Source: Geomonas sp. Red32 (GTDB taxonomy: Bacteria > Desulfobacterota > Desulfuromonadia > Geobacterales > Geobacteraceae). From it: a stretch of DNA of 64,000 nucleotides. Location of the stretch: contig NZ_JAKLOY010000013.1 in assembly GCF_023652955.1 (NCBI RefSeq), forward strand, positions 1,517 to 65,516. Direction: 5' to 3'. Below are positions 26,606 through 36,233 of the stretch, piece after piece; the first letter of the stretch is position 1; every line of letters starts with the position of its first letter. The notes below the pieces were generated by a model. It made no database searches, was not told the DNA's origin, and was given only the letters and a program-made list of their open reading frames with translations. The translations under genes were made by a program, and so were the position numbers.

Positions 26606-29600
26606 ATGACCCCATCCGACCTGGACGACCTGGACGACGCGGGAGGCGACATTCGCCTCACCCCCCGCCTAGGCATGCCGGCTTCCCCACCCGCCCCTCA
26701 CGAGCTGAAGGCCATCTTCGGATTGGTCCAGTCCGCGACCGGCCACGATTTCAGCTCCTACAAGGAAAACACCATCCTGCGCCGCCTGCACCGGAGGATG
26801 ACGGTCAACGACGTCGAGGTGGTGGCGCAGTACATCGACCTCTTGCGCGAAAATCCCACCGAGGCCGAGGCCCTCTCCCAGGACATCCTGATCGGCGTCA
26901 CCAGTTTCTTCCGTGATCCCGCGGCCTTCGATGCGATCCGCGAGCAGGTCCTGCCGCAGCTGTTCTTAGGCCGGGAGCCCGGCCGTCCGGTCCGCATCTG
27001 GCATGCCTGCTGCGGCACCGGCGAGGAGGCCTATTCCACGGCCATCCTGGTCCGGGAGTTCCTCGCCGAACACCGCTTGAGCGCGAACGTCCAGATCTTC
27101 GCGACCGACATCGACGCGGCCGCCATCGACCAGGCCCGCTCGGGGAGCTACCGTGAGCAGTTCTGCCGGGGAATCAGCGACGAGAGGCTCTCCACCTACT
27201 TCACCCCGACCGAAGACGGGTGGCGCGTTCACAAGCAGTTGCGGGACATGATCGTCTTCGCCCACCACAGCCTCATCAAGGATCCCCCCTTCTCGCGGAT
27301 CGACCTCCTGGTCTGCCGCAACTTCCTGATCTATGTCGATCCCGACCTGAAGAAACGGCTGATCTCGCTCTTCCACCGGGTACTGGTTCCCAACGGCTAC
27401 CTCTTCCTCGGGGTGGCCGAGAGCGTCGGGGCCGACTGCGACCTCTTCTCGGCGGCGGACAAGAAGTGGAAGATCTTCTCCCGGCGCGACATCGGTACCC
27501 GGCTGGACGTCTCCATCCCGCTGCCGAACCCGCTCTGGTTCCCCCCCAAGGAACGTTTCCGGCAGCCGAGTCCGGAGGATCCCACTCCCGCTACCCTGGC
27601 CCAGAAGGCGCTCCTGGAGAGTTACGCCCCCGCGAGCGTGGTGGTGAACGAGCAGTACGAGGTGGTCCATACCTTCTCCCGGATCGCGGCCTTTCTCGAG
27701 CTCCCCATCGGCCAGCCGACCCACGACATCCTGAAAATGGCGCGCCCGGAGCTGAGGCCCGCCCTGCGCGCCGCGATCTACAAGGCGTTGACGGAGCAGA
27801 CGGAAGTCGTCTTCAACAATCTCCCGGTCGAGGAGAGCGCCGACATGGCGCTGGTCAACGTGGTGGTGAAGCCGCTGGACTCCCTCCCCGGCCACGGCAA
27901 GCTCCTGCTGGTCGTCTTCGAGCCGGTCCGCTACGGCGGCGCCGCGGCCGCCCCGGCGTCCTTACCCGTCCCTTCCGAGGGGGAGGAGCGCTGGGCCATG
28001 CTGGTACGGCAGCTCGAGGAGCAGCTCCGGATCACCCACGAGCAGTTGCAGGCTACCAGCGAGCAGCTCGACAGCTCCAACGAGGAGTTCCTCTCCACCA
28101 GCGAGGAGCTCATGTCGATGAACGAGGAATTCCACTCCGCCAACGAGGAGCTCCAGTCGGCCAACGAGGAGCTGGAGACCTCCAAGGAGGAGTTGCAGTC
28201 CCTCAACGAGGAGCTCGAAAACGTCAACGACGAGTTGCAGCTCAAGGTGGAGGAGCTGAACCGGACCACCAGCCAGATGGAGAACCTGCTGGCCAGTTCC
28301 GAGATCGCCACCCTCTTCCTCGACCGCAATCTTAACCTCAAGGGATTCACCCCGGCGGCGGCTTCCCTGTTCAACCTGATCCCGTCCGATGACGGCCGGC
28401 CGCTACGGCACTTTGCCGGCAGGATCAACTGGCCCGCCTTTTCCCTGGACGCCGAACGGGTCTTGGCCGGGGAGACGGTGGCCGAGCAGGAGCTGACCTC
28501 CTTGGAGGGAGAACGCTGCTACCTCACCAGGCTTTTCCCCTTCCGCACCCAGGACGGCGGGGTCGACGGCTTGGTCGTCACCCTCGTCGACATCACCGAG
28601 CGGAAAGCGATGGAGGCCGCCCTGGTCGCGAGTACCGCCAAGCTTGAGGCTGCCCTGGCCAGCATGAGCGACGCCATCCTGATCACCGACAACAAGGGGC
28701 GGTTCCTCGACTTCAACGACGCCTTCGCGACCTTCCACAAGTTCCGGAACAAAGAGGAGTGCAGCCGCAAACTGGCCGGTTACCCCGATCTTCTGGAGGC
28801 CTTCCTCCCGAACGGCGAACCGGCCGGGATCGACCACTGGGCGGTTTCGCGGGCGTTGCGCGGCGAGAGCTGCAGCAACGTGGAGTATGGGGTGCGCCGC
28901 AAGGATACCGGCAAGAGCTGGGTGGCGAGCGTGAGTTTCGCACCCATCAGGGACGCCGCCGGGAGCATTGTCGGCTCGGTCATGACGGCACGGGACGTGA
29001 GCGAACAGAAGCGGGACGAGGTGGCCCTGAGGGAGAGCGAGGAGCGTTACCGCAGCCTGGTGAAGTCGCTGCAGGTGGCGGTCTTCGTGAACCGGCAGGG
29101 GAAGATCGCCATCGCCAACGATGCGACCGCGCGGCTCTTCGGGGTCCCCTGTGTCGACGGCCTCATCGGGCGCTCGCCGCTCGACTTCGTCCATCCCGAC
29201 TTCACGGCACTCGTCGAGTCGAGGGTCTCCACGGCCATGGAAGGGGGATGCGTCCCCATCATGGAGCTCAAGGTGGTACGTTCCGGCGGCGAGGAGCGGG
29301 CGGTGGAGTCGACGGCGGTCCGCTTCCTGGACGGCAAGGAGCCCTCCATCCTCGTCATCATGCACGACGTGACCGAGCGGAGGGACCTCGAGGAGCAGCT
29401 CCGCCAGTCCCAGAAGATGGAGGCCCTCGGGGAACTGGCAGGCGGGATCGCCCACGACTTCAACAACATCCTCATGGTGATCTCGGGGCTGAGCAACATC
29501 CTCCTCATGGACAGTACCCTCAATGGGGCACAGACCGAGCGGATCCAGCAGATCGTCTCGGCGGCGGAGCGGGCCGGGCAGCTTACCCGCAGTCTCCTCT

Positions 29601-30535
29601 CCTTCAGCAGAAAGCAGGTCATGCTCCCTAAGCTCGCCGACCTCAACGAGATCGTCCGGCACATGCAGCAGCTGCTCGTGCGGATCATCGGGGAAGACAT
29701 CGTCCTGGAAGCGGTCCTCGCCGACGGGCCATTGCCGGTCATGGTCGATTGGGGGCAGATCGAGCAGATCATGGTGAACCTCACCACCAACGCCCGGGAC
29801 GCGATGCCCAAAGGGGGGAAGCTGACCCTGACTACCGAGTTGCTGCAGTTCGATCAAGAGATCCTGCACGCGCATGGGACCGGGGAGGCCGGGAGCTACG
29901 CCGTGCTGACCTTCAAGGACGACGGCTGCGGGATGGACCACCACGTCCGCTCCCGGATCTTCGAACCATTCTTCACCACCAAGAACCCCGGAAAAGGGAC
30001 CGGTCTCGGGATGGCCATAGTCTACGGCATCATCCGCCAGCACAAGGGGTTCATCGATGTCCAGAGCCATCCGGGCTCCGGCGCGGCGTTTCAGATCTTC
30101 CTGCCGCTGGTGGAAAACGCTGCGGAACCCGTGCCCGAGGTAACGGCCGACCAAGTATCGCCGCACGGGTCGGAGACCATCCTCATTGCCGAGGACGAGG
30201 AGCCGGTGCGCAAGATGGTGGCGGAGGTGCTGACCCGGTTCGGGTACCGCGTGATCATCGCGGTGGACGGCGACGAGTGCGTCCGCAAGTTCGACGAGCA
30301 CCGTGACGAGGTCGACCTCGTGCTGATGGATCTCATCATGCCCAACAAGAACGGGGCCGACGCCTACCAGGAGATCCATGCGCTGCATCCTGAGGTCAAG
30401 GTGCTCTACACCTCCGGTTACACTTCCGATTTCCTCGAGAACCGCGGCCTGCAGGAGGAGGGGATCGAGCTCCTCATGAAGCCGGTGGCTCCGCTGGTCC
30501 TGCTCAAGAAGATCCGGGAGGTCCTGGATCGTTGA
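26606..30535 (+). CDS. CheR methyltransferase fused to PAS hybrid histidine kinase
   Basis: 1309 residues, no signal peptide. Order: CheR N-terminal helices (about 34-90), CheR SAM-dependent methyltransferase (95-290; [36 protein letters not shown]), a PAS-like segment (320-440), a long coiled coil of NEE and SEE heptads (455-560), three PAS domains (about 565-920), a HisKA/HATPase kinase ([11 protein letters not shown], phospho-His950; [17 protein letters not shown]) and a receiver (phospho-Asp1242 in VLMDLIMP). CheB-CheR-PAS-kinase fusions are known; here the CheB methylesterase half is missing from the start. The methyltransferase target is unknown, since no receptor gene is near. Overlaps the DUF2141 gene. 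Confidence 0.9.
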   Translation: MTPSDLDDLDDAGGDIRLTPRLGMPASPPAPHELKAIFGLVQSATGHDFSSYKENTILRRLHRRMTVNDVEVVAQYIDLLRENPTEAEALSQDILIGVTSFFRDPAAFDAIREQVLPQLFLGREPGRPVRIWHACCGTGEEAYSTAILVREFLAEHRLSANVQIFATDIDAAAIDQARSGSYREQFCRGISDERLSTYFTPTEDGWRVHKQLRDMIVFAHHSLIKDPPFSRIDLLVCRNFLIYVDPDLKKRLISLFHRVLVPNGYLFLGVAESVGADCDLFSAADKKWKIFSRRDIGTRLDVSIPLPNPLWFPPKERFRQPSPEDPTPATLAQKALLESYAPASVVVNEQYEVVHTFSRIAAFLELPIGQPTHDILKMARPELRPALRAAIYKALTEQTEVVFNNLPVEESADMALVNVVVKPLDSLPGHGKLLLVVFEPVRYGGAAAAPASLPVPSEGEERWAMLVRQLEEQLRITHEQLQATSEQLDSSNEEFLSTSEELMSMNEEFHSANEELQSANEELETSKEELQSLNEELENVNDELQLKVEELNRTTSQMENLLASSEIATLFLDRNLNLKGFTPAAASLFNLIPSDDGRPLRHFAGRINWPAFSLDAERVLAGETVAEQELTSLEGERCYLTRLFPFRTQDGGVDGLVVTLVDITERKAMEAALVASTAKLEAALASMSDAILITDNKGRFLDFNDAFATFHKFRNKEECSRKLAGYPDLLEAFLPNGEPAGIDHWAVSRALRGESCSNVEYGVRRKDTGKSWVASVSFAPIRDAAGSIVGSVMTARDVSEQKRDEVALRESEERYRSLVKSLQVAVFVNRQGKIAIANDATARLFGVPCVDGLIGRSPLDFVHPDFTALVESRVSTAMEGGCVPIMELKVVRSGGEERAVESTAVRFLDGKEPSILVIMHDVTERRDLEEQLRQSQKMEALGELAGGIAHDFNNILMVISGLSNILLMDSTLNGAQTERIQQIVSAAERAGQLTRSLLSFSRKQVMLPKLADLNEIVRHMQQLLVRIIGEDIVLEAVLADGPLPVMVDWGQIEQIMVNLTTNARDAMPKGGKLTLTTELLQFDQEILHAHGTGEAGSYAVLTFKDDGCGMDHHVRSRIFEPFFTTKNPGKGTGLGMAIVYGIIRQHKGFIDVQSHPGSGAAFQIFLPLVENAAEPVPEVTADQVSPHGSETILIAEDEEPVRKMVAEVLTRFGYRVIIAVDGDECVRKFDEHRDEVDLVLMDLIMPNKNGADAYQEIHALHPEVKVLYTSGYTSDFLENRGLQEEGIELLMKPVAPLVLLKKIREVLDR

Positions 30536-30969
30536 TGTCATCCCCTGTAAAGTTCCTGCCGTGCTGTCTGCTGCTCCTCGCGATAGCCGTTCCCGCCGCC
30601 TATGCCGAAACCCTCAAGGTCAGGATTGCCGGGCTGAAGGATAGTGCCGGAGAGGTCGTGGTCATGGTCTGGAAGGATGCCGCCGGCTTTCCGTCCGATA
30701 CCAAGACCGCGGTGGCGCACAAACGGGTCCGGGTCACCGGCACGGCCGCCGAGGTCACCATCGGCAACCTCCCGAGGGGAGTCTACGCGGTAGCTGCCTA
30801 CCAGGACCTCAACAGCAACGGCGAAATGGACCGGAGCGTCTTCGGATGGCCGGTGGAACCGGTGGGAGCCTCGCGCGGCGCCAAGGGCCGGATGGGGCCT
30901 CCCCGTTTCCGGGATGCCGCCTTCGAGCTCAAAGAGCCGGTGCAGGAAATCGAGATCAAAGTGAAGTAG
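30535..30969 (+). CDS. DUF2141 secreted protein
   Basis: About 144 residues with a Sec signal peptide (hydrophobic CCLLLLAIAVPAAYA, cleavage after AYA). The mature part matches the DUF2141 pattern: VRIAGLKDSAGEVVVMVW, then LPRGVYAVAAYQDLNSNGEMDRSVFGWPVEP and GPPRFRDAAFEL. A beta-sandwich periplasmic protein of unknown role. Its ATG overlaps the kinase stop (TGATG), so the two are coupled, hinting that it acts in the same response. Confidence 0.85.
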   Translation: MSSPVKFLPCCLLLLAIAVPAAYAETLKVRIAGLKDSAGEVVVMVWKDAAGFPSDTKTAVAHKRVRVTGTAAEVTIGNLPRGVYAVAAYQDLNSNGEMDRSVFGWPVEPVGASRGAKGRMGPPRFRDAAFELKEPVQEIEIKVK

Positions 30970-31020
30970 AGAACTCCGCGGCCGGACGGCGCGGGCAATC
31001 AAGGCAGGAAGGATGTTTCG

Positions 31021-31473
31021 ATGCAACTGAACACCATGGAAGATTTCCAGCGCGATATCACCTATCGGCTGTTGAAGCAAGAGGACGGGACCGCCAGGCT
31101 GACGGCCCTCATGAAGGACCGGTTTCACGATGTGGAGGTGACGGTGGTGGTGAACGCGGAGAGCCTGGAGATCGTCTCCGCCGATGCCGAGTTCCGCCGC
31201 AGTCCGACCACCGACTGCTGTAACGTTTCCCGGCGGCTGGAGGGGCTCATCGGTTTCGTAATCGGCAAGGGGCTCAACAAGAAGGTGGTGGAGGTGCTCG
31301 GCGGCGGGGAAGGGTGCGGCAACGTCCGCAATCTCCTCCTGGGCCTCCTTCCCCTGGCGCTGAACCTGAAGGCCTCGGCCGGGATCTATGACGAGCGCGA
31401 GATGCTGGACATGATTCACGAAAAGCTGATGGGCTCCTGTGCCGGCTACCAAAACCCGGTTCCCAAACGGTAG
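31021..31473 (+). CDS. DUF2889 family protein
   Basis: 150 residues, cytosolic. Conserved features of the family seen here are the start TMEDFQRDITYRLL, LTALMKDRFHDVEVTVVVNAESLEIVSADAEFRRSP, the cysteine pair TDCCNVS, GKGLNKKVVEVLGGGEGCGNVRNLLL and a last Cys in GSCAGY. Function unknown; the spaced cysteines could bind metal. It follows the DUF2141 gene by 51 nt behind AGGAAGG, perhaps the last gene of that operon. Confidence 0.85.
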   Translation: MQLNTMEDFQRDITYRLLKQEDGTARLTALMKDRFHDVEVTVVVNAESLEIVSADAEFRRSPTTDCCNVSRRLEGLIGFVIGKGLNKKVVEVLGGGEGCGNVRNLLLGLLPLALNLKASAGIYDEREMLDMIHEKLMGSCAGYQNPVPKR

Positions 31474-31548
31474 CCCTCCTGCCGCAACCGGTGGGGATGT
31501 TTTACATGGGGGGAGCCCCGAAGGGCGCGAAGGGAGCCTTTTGCCGCC

Positions 31549-32292
31549 TCATTGCAGCGCCCGGTAAGCCTCCTTGAGCAAAAGGGCACTTTCCGCCAGT
31601 TGCCCGTACGCCTCCTCGCTGGTCATCACCGCCTGCGCCCTCTCCTCCATCCGGTACCCGAGCGCCATCGAGCGATTGGCGAGCTTGGCGATCCTTGCCG
31701 CCAGCTCCTTGTCGAAGCGGGCCATCCCGTCGCGGGCCGCGGGGAGGCGATAGGGCGCCAGCCGTTTCATCCGCCCCCGGATCTCGGCGGCAATGCGATC
31801 AACCCTCCCCCTGGTCGACCCGGTCACCCCCCTCTCCACCACCCCGTCGTTTTCGGCGTGGTGGGCCCTGTTGAAGTCGTCGTAGGTGGTATTGTGGAGC
31901 GGCATCGAGAGGTCGGCGATGTAGTGGGAAGCGTAGCCCCGCGGGTAGCGGGCGTACTTCCCCTGGTCCCGTGCTTGGCGGTAGTCGTGCAGGGCGGCGA
32001 CGATGGCGCCGTAGAGATGCCCCTCGCCGTTGCAGCGGCAGTTGTAGTCCCGGACCTGGTCGAGCACCATGTCGGCGGTTACCACGGTCCCCTTGGGATT
32101 GTCCCGGTAGTGGTTCCCATCCTCGTGCCCCCCCGCCTTTTCCTTGGCCATGTCGGGGCCCGCCGCCAGGTAGGAGTAGTCACCCAACCCGGCCGCCTCC
32201 ATCACCGCCATGTGGGTCAGGTCGTTCCAGGCCCGGGCCGGGGATGGGAGCAGGGATATCCCGACCACCACTGCCGCTACCAGGTTCCGCAT
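31549..32292 (-). CDS. Secreted zinc phospholipase C / P1-nuclease-like protein
   Basis: 247 residues. ATG 32292 (behind GGGGAGAGG) starts a signal peptide MRNLVAAVVVGISLLPSPARA, so the mature protein begins with Trp (WNDLTHMAV). In zinc-dependent phospholipase C and S1-P1 nucleases the free N-terminal Trp is itself a zinc ligand, and later His/Asp motifs fit: GGHEDGNHYRD, GHLYGAIVAALHDY, SHYIADLSMPLHN, HHAEND. An upstream TTG-type extension to 32352 would spoil the signal. Likely a periplasmic or secreted phosphodiesterase; lipid or nucleic acid as substrate cannot be told from sequence alone. Confidence 0.82.
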   Translation of the reverse strand: MRNLVAAVVVGISLLPSPARAWNDLTHMAVMEAAGLGDYSYLAAGPDMAKEKAGGHEDGNHYRDNPKGTVVTADMVLDQVRDYNCRCNGEGHLYGAIVAALHDYRQARDQGKYARYPRGYASHYIADLSMPLHNTTYDDFNRAHHAENDGVVERGVTGSTRGRVDRIAAEIRGRMKRLAPYRLPAARDGMARFDKELAARIAKLANRSMALGYRMEERAQAVMTSEEAYGQLAESALLLKEAYRALQ

Positions 32293-32422
32293 CGCCTCTC
32301 CCCCCTTCCGGCCCCTCGGCCGTTGCATCTTCCTCGACGGTAATCGAATCATTCTGCCCTTCCTTTGTGGTCAGCTTCGTCCTCTCCGCTATCCGTTTCG
32401 ATCTTTGTAGAAGCAGTTTATC

Positions 32423-33340
32423 TCAGTCCATCCGGTCGTCGTCGAACGCCGCTCCGTGGGGAAGCCCCTGCTTGGTCCCGAGTATCCTCGCGTTCAGCCG
32501 GTTCCGGGCCGTGACCGCCGCGTCCAGCAGTCTCTCCGGGAGGAGCTCCGCGATGGGGCGGTGCAGCTTCAGCCTGAGGGAGAGGCGGCCTCGCAGGTTG
32601 AGCGGGACGAAGTAGCGCGGCACCTCGACCTGCTGGAAGGCGTGGTTGCGTTTGAAGTCCCCCAGCCCCCTCCGGCTCCAGGTGCTGTAGCGAAGATAGG
32701 GGATCCCCTTGCTCGCGCAGAGCTCGATGGTCTTGGCCAAAAGGGCGTTGGTCGGGGCCTTGTCGCGGTGTCCGATCATCGAGATGATCTGCATCAGGCT
32801 CGATACCCCCTCGTCGTGAACGAGCTTCACGAACCCGATCATCTCTCCGCGGTAGAAGGCGCCCAGGAATTCGCTCCGCTCCAGGAAGGTGCCGTTCTCC
32901 TTCTTCAAGGTCTCCAGGCTCTTCCGGTAATGCCAGAACGGTTTCCCCTGGCGGACGGGAGACTCGTCGTAGATGAGCTTGATGGACTGCACCGTCTCCT
33001 CGTTGAACTCGACCTGGCGCACCTCGATGCCGCTTTTCTCCGCCTTCCTGATCCGGTTGCGTTCGTGGGTGCGGATCTGGTGGTTCCACCACGCGTCGAA
33101 TGAGGTTATCGGGAGCACCGCCAGGCTCTCCCACTCGTGGTAAAAGTCGAACCGCGGCGAACGCTCATCGACCCCCTGCTGGACGAAGGTGAAGAGATCC
33201 CCCTCCACCCCTTCTTCCTTCAATTCGCCCAGGAAACGGTCGGGATCGTTCACCCAGTCGAACAGCTCGTCTTCCAGGTACACGATTCTCGGAAACCGTC
33301 CCTTGACGAGGACTCCCTTGTTTGCGATCCGAAATGACAT
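32423..33340 (-). CDS. GNAT/FemAB-like acyltransferase, function unknown
   Basis: 305 residues from ATG 33340 (behind CGGAGG); an in-frame earlier start at 33385 adds 15 residues without a ribosome site. The central segment FYRGEMIGFVKLVHDEGVSSLMQIISMIGHRDKAPTNAL fits the acyl-CoA binding half of a GNAT domain, and RTHERNRIRKAEKSGIEVRQ resembles the basic segment of FemAB-like and peptidoglycan-bridge-type transferases. The acceptor is unknown. It lies 79 nt downstream of the GH13 gene, on the same strand. Confidence 0.65.
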   Translation of the reverse strand: MSFRIANKGVLVKGRFPRIVYLEDELFDWVNDPDRFLGELKEEGVEGDLFTFVQQGVDERSPRFDFYHEWESLAVLPITSFDAWWNHQIRTHERNRIRKAEKSGIEVRQVEFNEETVQSIKLIYDESPVRQGKPFWHYRKSLETLKKENGTFLERSEFLGAFYRGEMIGFVKLVHDEGVSSLMQIISMIGHRDKAPTNALLAKTIELCASKGIPYLRYSTWSRRGLGDFKRNHAFQQVEVPRYFVPLNLRGRLSLRLKLHRPIAELLPERLLDAAVTARNRLNARILGTKQGLPHGAAFDDDRMD

Positions 33341-33419
33341 CGCGTACCTCCGTCCTTGCATGGGGAGAGATCGTCGGGTGGGCACGGTATCCCCCCGCCG
33401 ACGATCGCCCGGTGCTTCC

Positions 33420-35300
33420 CTAGGTGCCTGCCGTCCAGATCCTTCCGTAGTGCGACGGGATGGTCAGCTCGACCTCCTGGTACGGGACGATACCCTGCAG
33501 GTTCGCCTGGCCGTGGAGCTCCTCCTGGTAGTTCCCCCCGACCGGGAACCAGAAGGGGACCGTCTGCTCCCAATCGCCGGTGTTGATGGCAACCAGCGTG
33601 TACTGGGCTCCCTGGTAGCGCGCGAAGAGAAGCACCCCCTTCGACTGGTAGCGATCCCAGCTGTTAAAGAAGAAGAATTCCCCGGCACGGATCTGCTGGC
33701 GCTGCCGGCGGATCTTGAGGAGCCGCCTCACCAGCCAGGTAAGCGATTTTCCCGCCGTGTCGTAGAAGAAATCCCAGCGCATCGGACGCAGGATGCCGAC
33801 GCGGCCGGAGCCGAGGTCGGGGAGGTAGTAGTTCTCGCAGAACTCCTCGCCCTGCCAGAGCATGGGGATTCCCTTGCTCATGACGATGGTGATCAGGAAC
33901 GGCTGCACCATGAACCAGCGGCTCCGGTCCCCCTCCTGGAAGAGGTAATTCCCCGCTTCGTCGGGGTTGTAGACCCCGAAGTTGCAGATGAAGCGCTCGT
34001 GGTCGTGGTTTTCGATGTACTGGAGGGCGCTTTTGGGAATGAGGTCGCCGTTGCTGTTCTCCTGTTGGGGGTACCCGAAGAGCCCCAGCGTGAGTCCCCA
34101 GTCGTAGAGCTGTCCCCGGTCCCCGGCCGCGACCGCCTTGGCCGCGTCGTAGGTGCGGTTTTGCCAGGTGCAGTTGGAATAGGATGAGGTCAGCACCTCC
34201 TCCGGCCCCTCCAACTGCTCCGCGCACTGGATCAGGTTGAGCGGGGCGCCTCCCCCGGCGTCGAAGCGCCCCCAGTACTGAGTGGCCGCCGCCAGTTGCC
34301 CCTTGGTGAGCTGGTAGGTGTCGTAGACCAGTGCGGCGTAGCCGACGCCGAGCGGGCCGTCCCAGTAGTTGGGAACGCAGTCGTAACGGAATCCATCGAC
34401 GTGGTAGACCTCGAGCCAGTGGTGGTTGACCGTGTAGAAGTAATCGCGGGTGAGCTGGCGGGTGTAGTCGGTGCTCTTGCCGAAGTTGCTGAAGTAGTCC
34501 TTGGCGAAGGGGCCCATGAACGGGTTTTCGTGGTACTGGAGGCGGGTGTAGAGATCGTAGTAGGGGAAGTCGACCCCGGTGTGGCCGTAGACCGCGTCTA
34601 CGATGACGGCCAGGCCGTGCTGGTGGGCGGCATCGACGAACTGCTGGAAATCGGAACGCTTGCCGAACCGCTCGTCGACCCCGAAGTAGCCGATGGGGAG
34701 ATACCCCCAATCGACCGACGCGGCGACGTTGGAAAGCGGCATGACCTCGAGGGCGTTCACGCCGAGGTCCGCCAGGTAGGAAAGGAGCTCCTGGGTCCGC
34801 TCCAGGTCCCCGCCGAGCTCGGCGATGTCCGCTTCGTAGATGATGAGATCGGAAAGGGGTGGGGTCTTCCAGGACGATTCGCCAGCGCTCCACTGGTAGG
34901 GCTGGTAGCCGAGGGTGAAGGCCGAGAGCTTTCCGGCCCCGAACTCGCGGGCGCAGGGATCGATCACCCAGTCCAGCACCCCCACGCTGGGATTGGTTAC
35001 CTGGTAGCGGTAGACGTAGCGTCCCGGAGTGCCCCAAGCCGAGCCCGGTGCTGGCGGAGAGGTCCCGGCGATCGGGACGGTGACCGACCAGTAGTCGCCG
35101 TAGGGCTGGCGGACGCTATGGGCCATCGGGAACTCCGAGGGAGGGATCGCCTGGAGGAACTGGTCCTTCTCGTGGATGATCTTGACCGAGACCGAGTTGC
35201 CATCGGCGTCCGAAACCCAGGGGAGCCAGACCCCGAAGGTGACCGTCCCGTTGTTCTCGATGGCCCCCAGGGTGGTGAGGGGAAGCAATGACGCGCTCAT
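33420..35300 (-). CDS. GH13 alpha-amylase-family enzyme
   Basis: 626 residues, no signal peptide, so cytosolic. An N-terminal CBM48-like sandwich (about 15-130, GTVTFGVWLPWVSDADG...YRYQV) precedes the barrel. GH13 regions: VDAVYGHTG (region I), GFRYD with nucleophile Asp307 (region II), CAEQ with Glu361 as acid/base (region III) and IENHD with Asp433 (region IV). The layout resembles branching enzymes and maltooligosyl-trehalose hydrolases more than secreted amylases. Its upstream neighbour codes for two CBM21-like modules, so an action on glycogen or a related alpha-glucan is likely. Ribosome site GGGAG before ATG 35300. Confidence 0.88.
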   Translation of the reverse strand: MSASLLPLTTLGAIENNGTVTFGVWLPWVSDADGNSVSVKIIHEKDQFLQAIPPSEFPMAHSVRQPYGDYWSVTVPIAGTSPPAPGSAWGTPGRYVYRYQVTNPSVGVLDWVIDPCAREFGAGKLSAFTLGYQPYQWSAGESSWKTPPLSDLIIYEADIAELGGDLERTQELLSYLADLGVNALEVMPLSNVAASVDWGYLPIGYFGVDERFGKRSDFQQFVDAAHQHGLAVIVDAVYGHTGVDFPYYDLYTRLQYHENPFMGPFAKDYFSNFGKSTDYTRQLTRDYFYTVNHHWLEVYHVDGFRYDCVPNYWDGPLGVGYAALVYDTYQLTKGQLAAATQYWGRFDAGGGAPLNLIQCAEQLEGPEEVLTSSYSNCTWQNRTYDAAKAVAAGDRGQLYDWGLTLGLFGYPQQENSNGDLIPKSALQYIENHDHERFICNFGVYNPDEAGNYLFQEGDRSRWFMVQPFLITIVMSKGIPMLWQGEEFCENYYLPDLGSGRVGILRPMRWDFFYDTAGKSLTWLVRRLLKIRRQRQQIRAGEFFFFNSWDRYQSKGVLLFARYQGAQYTLVAINTGDWEQTVPFWFPVGGNYQEELHGQANLQGIVPYQEVELTIPSHYGRIWTAGT

Positions 35301-35321
35301 AGTGCGACTCCCGTTTGAGTA

Positions 35322-35369
35322 ATCCCTCGCCCCTTGAGGGAGAGGGTGGCCGAAGGCCGGGTGAGGGGA
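35322..35369. repeat. C/G-rich intergenic palindrome, family B copy 4
   Basis: CCCTCGCCCCTTGAGGGAGAGGG then TGGCCGAAGGCCGGGTGAGGGG. This longer form carries a second stem GGCCGAAGGCC; a truncated relative of that part lies at about 39016-39040. Confidence 0.7.
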
Positions 35370-35393
35370 AGATTCGGGCGGGGCGGGAAGGGG

Positions 35394-36122
35394 CTATTGA
35401 TCGGTGCTCAGATCCGCCTTGCTCAGCGTGTAATCCCGGCCGAAGTTGTTGTCCCAGAAGGTCTCGCCGCTGTCCAGGTCGGTGTAGAAGATGGCGAACT
35501 TGAAGCCGGGGGTACTTTCGTCGAGGTTCAGCTCGGGACTCTTGAATTTCCACACTTCCACCTCGGAGATCCCTTCGGCGACCGGGACGGTTTCCGCGAA
35601 GCTCGCGAAGGTATCCTCGAAGGAGCCCCAATCGTTGGCCGTCAGCCGGATGCCGGCCTTCTTGTTGAACGAGAGGTTGTTCAGGTAGATCTCCCCGTCG
35701 ACCCACGAGGTGGTGAAGACGAAGCCGCCCCCCGCCTCGGTCCCGCGGTGTGCGGTCGCCAGGTTGAGGACCACGTTCCCGCCCACCGTGTTGGGATGGA
35801 TCTCGTCGAACCGGTAGTCGGCCCCGCCGTTATTGTCCCAGAACGTCACCCCGTCCACCGAGTAGCGGAGAGCGAAGCGTTTGATATAGATCTGGTCGTC
35901 GTTGAGGATGAAGTTGTCGTAGTCGTTGAAGTTCTTCTGCCAGGTGAGGGGGACTTCGCTCCAGGTTCCGTTTTGCTGCTGGTAGTGGAGGGCGACATCC
36001 TTGGCAAAGGCCAGGTTTTCTACCTTGGCGGCCACGATGGTGTTGTTGACCCCGGTAATTCCGCCGCCCGGGGAAAAGGTATCCGACTCGACGTACTTTA
36101 GACGTATCGCGCTCTGTCCCAT
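35394..36122 (-). CDS. Tandem CBM21-like glycogen-binding protein
   Basis: 242 residues, no signal peptide and no catalytic domain. Two homologous modules (about 20-115 and 130-240) each show the CBM21 hallmarks: VxNLAFAKDVALHYQQQNGTW, then IKRFALRYSVDG..FWDNNGGADY in the first, and LSFNKKAGIRLTANDW, then FKFAIFYTDLDSG.TFWDNNFGRDY in the second. CBM21 binds starch and glycogen, and is best known from fungal glucoamylases and from eukaryotic glycogen-targeting subunits of protein phosphatase 1. AAGGAG precedes ATG 36122. It is the first gene of a minus-strand group with the GH13 enzyme, to which it may bring the polymer. Confidence 0.75.
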   Translation of the reverse strand: MGQSAIRLKYVESDTFSPGGGITGVNNTIVAAKVENLAFAKDVALHYQQQNGTWSEVPLTWQKNFNDYDNFILNDDQIYIKRFALRYSVDGVTFWDNNGGADYRFDEIHPNTVGGNVVLNLATAHRGTEAGGGFVFTTSWVDGEIYLNNLSFNKKAGIRLTANDWGSFEDTFASFAETVPVAEGISEVEVWKFKSPELNLDESTPGFKFAIFYTDLDSGETFWDNNFGRDYTLSKADLSTDQ

Positions 36123-36233
36123 CGCTTTCTCCTTGTGCGGGAACGCCCCCGGACCCGGGCGGGAGGGGGATCCCGGTAATTGTCACCAAGTCAAAAATTG
36201 GTATCGTCTATCAACCGCAACTCGGGAGTGGGT

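Noticed and set aside
28403-30541. A 712-codon minus-strand frame opposite the kinase gene.
   Set aside because: Antisense shadow of a conserved multi-domain protein, with a composition rich in His, Asp, Leu and Val and no domain of its own.
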